From: an uncultured Bacillota bacterium
GTDB taxonomy: Bacteria; Bacillota; Clostridia; Peptostreptococcales; Anaerovoracaceae
Direction of reading: 5' to 3'
DNA length: 10,436 bases
Assembly (NCBI GenBank): GCA_946408315.1
Contig: CAMJRV010000051.1
Span: forward strand, 1-10,436
A program made the position numbers and the translations under genes. Of this stretch, positions 6,675 to 10,436 are shown one piece after another. How positions within the stretch are numbered: position 1 is the stretch's first letter; the number at the start of each line of letters is the position of its first letter. The notes under the pieces are model-generated. The model was given only the letters and a program-made list of their open reading frames with translations. It was not told where the DNA came from and did not search any database.

Positions 6675-8963
6675 TTAAACAGAGGGAGTTTTGTATTTTT
6701 TTATCAAATTTTTTATTGTGCCGGCGATGGATTGCAATGAAAATATACTGCCTTTTATATGGTTGTCGATTCCGCCGATAATGTCAGGAAGGCGGGTAAA
6801 CTGGGATTTGCTCTCATCGATGAGATAGGACCAGGTCGTGGTAGCATTTCCAAGCCCTGCGGCCTCCATATCGACGCCGTCCTCCGTGATTCTGCAGGTC
6901 CTTAATTTTCGTATAACATCCGTCTGTATCTCTTTCAAGACCTCCTCATAAGCGGAGACTGCCATTTTATGATACTCATCAAGGGGGTCCAACCCGCCTA
7001 TGACTGTCAGATGGATTCCATCCCGGACATATTCCATAGACTCCAGATAATAGGCCCAGTGCTGATTGATGTAATATAGGGTCAACTGCTTTTTTGCCAG
7101 CCGCTCTCCCTTTTCTCCGGCCATGCTGCGGAGGATGCGGTCACGGTAATCGGTCATAATCTGCCGCTGGTGTTCCAGGATATAGGAGTATTTTGACAGC
7201 ATGAGTCTGGCTGCTTCGTCCCTTCCTTCGATGTGGCGTTGGGCGCGCCTGACCGTCTTTGCGGCCTGCGCCCGGTCTTTGAAGAAAGACTTCCTGCCGT
7301 CTGTCAACGGGGGCCATTTTGCTTCTTCAAACAGCTCATCCTCAAGGCTGATGAAAAAACGGCTTTCTCCCGCATCTCCCTGTCTTCCGGCCCTGCCGCA
7401 CAGCTGAAGATCAATGCGGGTGCTTCGGTTGAGCCCGGCGCCGATCACATATAGTCCGCCGGTATTCTGAACGGAGTTTTTCTCCGCTTCAGAGCCTCCT
7501 CCCAGCTTAATATCTACGCCGCGCCCGGCCATATTGGTGGAAACGGTGACGGAGGAAAGCTTTCCTGCTTCTGCTATCCGTGCGGCTTCTTCCTTATCGT
7601 TCTTTGCATTCAGAACCTGGTGCGGGATTTCTCGATCCCAAAGCAGCCCCGAAAGCAGCTCGGATTCTTCCACACTCTGGGTCCCCAAAAGAACCGGCTG
7701 CCCCTTCTGATAGGAAGAGACGATAGTTTCTATGATAGCCTTGTGCTTTTCCTCCTTCGTCGGAAAGACGACTGGTTCATGATCGATGCGCCGACTGGGA
7801 ATGTGAGGGGGGATGCTGTCGATCTCCAGCCCGTAGACTTGATAGAATTCATTTTTCGAGTCCATTGCGGTGCCTGTCATTCCGCACAGTTTTCGATAGC
7901 GGAGGAGGTAATTTTGAATCGTCATCGTGTTATAGATCATAGAACTCCCGCTGAGAGGCAGGTCTTCTTTTGCCTCAAGGGCAGCGTGGAGAAGGTCGGG
8001 GTATTTCTTGCCCCTGGAGATTCTGCCCGTAGAACTGTCGATGATGCGGATCTTGCGGTCTGCTACGATGTAGTCCAGATCCTTTTTCAGCAGAAATCCG
8101 GCTTGCAAAGCCATGTTGACCATGGAGAGCAATTCGAGATTTCGATCTTCGTATAGATTGTTCAGGGACAGCATTTTTTCGGTGTGAAGGATGCCCTTCT
8201 CAGTCAGATAAGCCTGGTTCTCGTCCTTTTTGATCATGTAATCCTCTGGCGTCATTTCGGCGACAACGGTTTTGACCTTCCGGACGATTTCATAGTTCCT
8301 CTGGCAATCGCAGGCAATGACAAGGGGATTTCTCGCTTCGTCGATCAGGATAGAATCCGCCTCATCGACAATTCCATAGTCAAAGGGAAAGGGAATCAAT
8401 TCGCCCGCATCGTGGCACAGAAAGTTTTTCAGGTAGTCAAAACCCGCTTCCTTTGCCGTGACATAGACAATGTTTTTTTGATATGCCGTGATCCGCTCCG
8501 ATCTCGCCATTCTCTGAGTTATAAATTCCGACGTGATTCCGCAGAATTCGTAGATCCGCCGGGTGATCGTGAAGTCGCGCTCGGAAAGGTAATCGTTAAA
8601 GGTCAGCACGTGAACGGAAAGGCCCTGCAGTGCATGGATCAAAGCCGGTATCACAGCGGCTAATGTTTTTCCCTCCCCCGTAGGGAGTTCGGCGATTTTT
8701 CCATTCATGAGGGAGAGGGACGCCGCCAGCTGGGAATCGAACAGTTTCATGCCGGTCAGTCGAAAGACCGCTTCCTTTATGAGAGCAAAGGCGGTTGCCT
8801 GATCTTTTGGACTCAGAGGGGACTTGCGCCGAAAAGTCTTGAATGCTCCTTTGAGTTCCGCTTCGGAAAGCAGGTGGAAATCCTTGCGGTTTACCTCCGA
8901 AATAAAGTCGGCGTAAGGCAAACAGAGCTGAGTTTTCTTCAGCCTTTGATTAATTTTATTCAA
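6675..8963 (-). CDS. secA2: Accessory preprotein translocase ATPase SecA2
   Basis: The 762-residue SecA-family motor pushes a subset of proteins through the SecYEG channel. The helicase core is complete. Walker A PTGEGKT is at 94-100, FNDYLSERD at 122-130, TAKEAGFDYL at 169-178 and DEADSILIDEARNPLVIA at 200-217. The preprotein cross-linking region follows. GMTGTA is at 361-366, STNMAGRGVDIKLGG at 475-489, and LQLCGRAGRQGD with SRFFISLEDEL at 519-544. The scaffold helix end HWAYYLESMEYVRDGIHLTVIGGLDPLDEYHK is at 635-666. It is about 80-130 residues shorter than housekeeping SecA and lacks the C-terminal Cys-rich zinc tail, as SecA2 proteins do; TTTWSYLIDES (708-718) is also SecA2-like. The start is TTG, with GGAG 9 nt upstream; the nearby ATG is out of frame and stops after two codons. 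It is probably co-transcribed with the small membrane gene 45 nt upstream. Confidence 0.93.
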   Translation of the reverse strand: MNKINQRLKKTQLCLPYADFISEVNRKDFHLLSEAELKGAFKTFRRKSPLSPKDQATAFALIKEAVFRLTGMKLFDSQLAASLSLMNGKIAELPTGEGKTLAAVIPALIHALQGLSVHVLTFNDYLSERDFTITRRIYEFCGITSEFITQRMARSERITAYQKNIVYVTAKEAGFDYLKNFLCHDAGELIPFPFDYGIVDEADSILIDEARNPLVIACDCQRNYEIVRKVKTVVAEMTPEDYMIKKDENQAYLTEKGILHTEKMLSLNNLYEDRNLELLSMVNMALQAGFLLKKDLDYIVADRKIRIIDSSTGRISRGKKYPDLLHAALEAKEDLPLSGSSMIYNTMTIQNYLLRYRKLCGMTGTAMDSKNEFYQVYGLEIDSIPPHIPSRRIDHEPVVFPTKEEKHKAIIETIVSSYQKGQPVLLGTQSVEESELLSGLLWDREIPHQVLNAKNDKEEAARIAEAGKLSSVTVSTNMAGRGVDIKLGGGSEAEKNSVQNTGGLYVIGAGLNRSTRIDLQLCGRAGRQGDAGESRFFISLEDELFEEAKWPPLTDGRKSFFKDRAQAAKTVRRAQRHIEGRDEAARLMLSKYSYILEHQRQIMTDYRDRILRSMAGEKGERLAKKQLTLYYINQHWAYYLESMEYVRDGIHLTVIGGLDPLDEYHKMAVSAYEEVLKEIQTDVIRKLRTCRITEDGVDMEAAGLGNATTTWSYLIDESKSQFTRLPDIIGGIDNHIKGSIFSLQSIAGTIKNLIKKYKTPSV

Positions 8964-9008
8964 TTCATTTCACTCCTTTATTCTTTTTTCGTCAGAACGC
9001 AGGAGCAG

Positions 9009-9212
9009 TTATTCTCTTTTCCGAACCGTAAGAATCTGACTGACAAATGCGCAGCGAAGTGCAGCGGCCGTCAGCAGAAAAAGAAAGATGGGGAGGAAGG
9101 AAATTTGAAGAAAAAGCAGGATGACGCAAGGAAACAGAATCGACATGATAAGTGTAAACATATCGATGCAGTTCCTGTACCGTTGATAAAACATGTCCAG
9201 TAATAAATCCAC
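9009..9212 (-). CDS. Small two-segment membrane protein upstream of secA2
   Basis: This 67-residue protein matches no family I recognise. A polar, aromatic-rich N-terminus (1-17) precedes two hydrophobic segments at about 18-36 (DMFTLIMSILFPCVILLFL) and 38-60, joined by a short SFLPIF turn. It ends in the basic QILTVRKRE, so both ends are probably cytoplasmic. The start is GTG (9212-9210) with AAAGGGG 10 nt upstream; in-frame ATGs at codons 7 and 18 are alternatives. The gene has its own -10 box about 35 nt upstream, and secA2 follows after 45 nt with no terminator between. Size and topology recall the small SecG/SecE-like partners (Asp4/Asp5) of streptococcal SecA2 systems, but I see no shared sequence. 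An overlapping 94-residue frame lacks this order and is not favoured. Confidence 0.65.
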   Translation of the reverse strand: MDLLLDMFYQRYRNCIDMFTLIMSILFPCVILLFLQISFLPIFLFLLTAAALRCAFVSQILTVRKRE

Positions 9213-9246
9213 GCCGCCTATTCCCCTTTATACAAATTATAAAACA

Positions 9247-9255
9247 ATTATAACA
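9247..9255 (-). promoter_or_regulatory. Extended -10 promoter of the small membrane gene and secA2
   Basis: On the - strand TGT-TATAAT (9255-9247) is an extended -10 element without a good -35. A second TATAAT lies 11 nt further on (9241-9236). Either would give a leader of about 18-30 nt before the GTG start. The pair is divergent from the yjdF promoter, with about 60 nt between them. Confidence 0.5.
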
Positions 9256-9315
9256 CAGAATGCGAAGCCGTGACACAATTCAAAATTTCCCTTATGGTCA
9301 TTGCCGTTTCGGAGA

Positions 9316-9344
9316 TTGACCGGAGGCCCGCGGGACGTTAAAAT
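9316..9344 (+). promoter_or_regulatory. Sigma-A-type promoter of yjdF
   Basis: TTGACC (9316-9321) and TAAAAT (9339-9344) are separated by 17 nt, placing the start of transcription near 9350-9352. The spacer holds the palindrome CCCGCGGG (9327-9334). GGTCA (9296-9300) and TGACC (9317-9321) form a short inverted repeat over the -35. Either could be an operator, but both are short. Confidence 0.7.
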
Positions 9345-9455
9345 AGGAGGTGCAGAGATAAAAACACAGTTCCGGTTGGTAGTCCGGACGCAGCGAAAGC
9401 TGTCAGTAACCTGCCTCCTTGGTTGTCCGTTCTTTGCCAGGTAACTGAAAGGAGG
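9345..9455 (+). promoter_or_regulatory. yjdF-class riboswitch in the yjdF leader
   Basis: The leader of a yjdF gene is densely structured. TCCGG (9371-9375) pairs with CCGGA (9384-9388) over an 8-nt loop, and CAGC-GAAA-GCTG (9391-9402) is a perfect GNRA tetraloop hairpin. CTGCCTCCT (9411-9419) can close the domain with AGGAGG-tg-CAG (9345-9355) through a bulge. Its CCTCCTT core (9414-9420) can instead pair all seven bases with the ribosome site AAGGAGG (9449-9455). CAGTAACCTG (9404-9413) also pairs imperfectly with CAGGTAACTG (9438-9447). These exclusive foldings fit ligand-controlled opening of the ribosome site. The yjdF riboswitch class is reported to bind azaaromatic compounds. Class assignment rests on the downstream gene and the architecture, not on a covariance search. 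The exact 5' end is uncertain because the predicted start falls at about 9350. Confidence 0.75.
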
Positions 9456-9462
9456 ATTTCTT

Positions 9463-9882
9463 ATGGATAAGACTGTTTCCAGACTGACGGTGTTTTTTGA
9501 GGAGCCCTTTTGGGTCGGCGTCTATGAGCGTGAATTCGGCGGCAGATACGAAGCCTGCAAGATCACGTTCGGGTCGGAGCCCAGGGATTATGAGGTCTAT
9601 GACTTCCTGCTCCAAAACTTTGATCAGTTCCGGTTTAGTCCATCCTTGGAAGCTGGCACAATTGCAGAAAAGCGAGTCAATCCCAAGCGAATGCAGCGAA
9701 AAATCAGCAGACAGCTGCAGGATGACGGCGTCGGGACAAAGGCGCAGCAGGCGCTGAAGCTTCAGCAGGAGCAGGGGAAGCTTTTGAGGAAAGCCCGTTC
9801 CCGCGCGGCCCGGGAAGCCGAAAAAGAGCGCCGGTTCCAATTGCGGCAGGAAAAACGAAAGGAAAAACACAGGGGGCATTAA
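9463..9882 (+). CDS. yjdF: YjdF-family protein of unknown function
   Basis: This 139-residue soluble, very basic protein is a YjdF (DUF2992-type) member. The N-terminal half begins RLTVFFEEPFWVGVYEREFGGRYEACKITFGSEPRDYEVYDFL (7-49), probably a compact beta-rich fold. NPKRMQRKISRQL (73-85) follows. The last 50 residues are a charged helix (TKAQQALKLQQEQGKLLRKAR and REAEKERRFQLRQEKRKEKHRGH) that probably forms a coiled coil or binds nucleic acid. All these blocks are family hallmarks. The biochemical role is unknown; control by a riboswitch for azaaromatics suggests a part in handling or resisting such compounds. AAAGGAGG lies 7 nt before ATG and can be masked by the leader. The stop codon lies in the loop of its own terminator hairpin. 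Confidence 0.9.
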   Translation: MDKTVSRLTVFFEEPFWVGVYEREFGGRYEACKITFGSEPRDYEVYDFLLQNFDQFRFSPSLEAGTIAEKRVNPKRMQRKISRQLQDDGVGTKAQQALKLQQEQGKLLRKARSRAAREAEKERRFQLRQEKRKEKHRGH

Positions 9883-9895
9883 CTCCCTGTGTTTT
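9864..9895. terminator. Bidirectional terminator overlapping the yjdF 3' end
   Basis: AAAACACAGGG (9864-9874) pairs with CCCTGTGTTTT (9885-9895). One G-U and one G-C pair extend it to loop CATTAA, which contains the yjdF TAA stop. The + strand ends in GTTTTCTG and the - strand in GTTTTTCC. It serves yjdF and the convergent acetyltransferase gene, whose stop is at 9915. Confidence 0.88.
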
Positions 9896-9914
9896 CTGTG
9901 TTTGCCACGCTCGT

Positions 9915-10376
9915 CTATGTAAGTTCGATGTCGATGGCCATCAGCACTTCATCGCAGTTGGGGAACTTGGGACAGTTCAGGCAGTCCTTCCATATCTTAT
10001 GAGGCATATGTGCCTTATCGATCACCTGAAATCCGCATTTTTCAAAAAAAGCGTCCTGATAGGTCAGGGTAAAGACTTTCTTGATACCGAGATCCTTGGC
10101 CTCATTTAATAAATGCTCTACCAGTTTTTTGCCGACTCCCTGCTTGGAGGAGCTTTCCTTGACCGCCAGCGTTCTGACTTCTGCCAGATCGGCCCACAGG
10201 ATGGACAGGGCGCCGATGGCGATGACTTCGCCGGACGATTCGATGACGGAATAATTCCTGATATATTCATAGATGGAACTTCTCGACCGGGCGAGCATCA
10301 GTCCCTTCTTTGCATAATGGTTCGCCAGCTTGTGTATGGCTTCCGAGTCGGATAATTTTGCTTTTCTGATTATCAT
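9915..10376 (-). CDS. GNAT N-acetyltransferase, short ArgA-like type
   Basis: The 153-residue cytosolic acetyl-CoA transferase begins MIIRKAKLSDSEAIHKLANHYAKKGLMLARS, typical of the short ArgA-related group (COG1246-like). That group consists of a GNAT domain without the kinase-like arginine-sensing domain of classical ArgA. EVRTLAVKESSSKQGVGKKLVEHLL (66-90) carries the acetyl-CoA loop (QGVGK). LTYQDAFFEKCGFQVIDK (104-121) is the usual GNAT end block. The C-terminal MPHKIWKDCLNCPKFPNCDE has three cysteines (132, 135, 141), a recurrent mark of this subgroup that may bind metal. N-acetylation of glutamate for arginine synthesis is plausible, but no arg gene is adjacent, so the substrate is open. 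AAAGGAG lies 5 nt before the ATG. A possible -10 TATCAT is at 10415-10410; its -35 region reaches the window edge. Confidence 0.85.
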   Translation of the reverse strand: MIIRKAKLSDSEAIHKLANHYAKKGLMLARSRSSIYEYIRNYSVIESSGEVIAIGALSILWADLAEVRTLAVKESSSKQGVGKKLVEHLLNEAKDLGIKKVFTLTYQDAFFEKCGFQVIDKAHMPHKIWKDCLNCPKFPNCDEVLMAIDIELT

Positions 10377-10436
10377 ATTCTCTCCTTTTGCTCACATTTC
10401 ATTTTTACTATGATAGCAGGTTCCGGGAAATAATTC

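Noticed and set aside
7620..8156. 178-codon open frame on the + strand opposite secA2
   Set aside because: secA2 motifs run through this region in the other strand without a break. No domain is recognisable in the shadow.
8992..9276. 94-codon - strand frame overlapping the small membrane gene
   Set aside because: It starts upstream of the predicted promoter boxes, has no hydrophobic or domain pattern, and conflicts with the more convincing 67-residue membrane protein.
9361..9420. Possible c-di-GMP (GEMM-I) or cobalamin riboswitch
   Set aside because: Short resemblances such as GGACGCA and a CCTGCC end were considered. The full consensus cores are missing, and the downstream gene is yjdF, which has its own riboswitch class.
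9403..9879. 158-codon open frame on the - strand opposite yjdF
   Set aside because: It lies antisense to a clear YjdF coding region and runs across the riboswitch and its ribosome site. Its composition (Pro/Leu/Phe-rich) is that of a reverse-frame shadow.

Overview
The window reads as chromosomal DNA of a Gram-positive, probably anaerobic bacterium of the Clostridia (Firmicutes). The basis is a SecA2-type accessory translocase, a YjdF gene behind a structured leader, a ComFB-family protein, a LysM secreted protein, strong GGAGG-type ribosome sites and TTG/GTG starts. Base composition is moderate and does not change abruptly between genes. I see no insertion sequence, phage gene, CRISPR array, tRNA or rRNA. 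The genus cannot be fixed from sequence alone.

Left part (1-3793, + strand): the last three genes of a sugar ABC importer of the ChvE-MmsA-MmsB (GguA/GguB) type. They are the periplasmic-type binding protein (5' end outside the window), a double-NBD ATPase and a permease. A long three-tier stem-loop (851-968) sits between the binding protein and the ATPase. It probably lets the binding protein be made in excess. The operon ends at a strong bidirectional terminator shared with the convergent L-threonine aldolase gene (3804-4829, - strand).

Middle (4830-5505): a compact divergent promoter region drives ltaE leftward and a small ComFB-family gene rightward. A perfect 15-nt palindrome lies just after the predicted comFB transcription start. 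A second bidirectional terminator separates comFB from the next cluster.

Right-middle (5526-9252, - strand): a probable three-gene secretion cluster, read right to left. It holds a 67-residue two-segment membrane protein, SecA2, and a secreted LysM protein with an FMN-binding-like domain carrying an SGAT flavinylation-type motif. Clustering suggests that the LysM/FMN protein is a client of the SecA2 pathway and that the small membrane protein is an unrecognised partner. This is inference.

Right end (9316-10376): yjdF (+) with a sigma-A-type promoter and a leader that looks like a yjdF-class riboswitch with an anti-Shine-Dalgarno segment. It is followed by a third bidirectional terminator and a convergent GNAT acetyltransferase of the short ArgA-like type (-). 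No gene-free stretch exceeds 300 bases. The largest, about 250 bases (9213-9462), holds the divergent promoters and the riboswitch.
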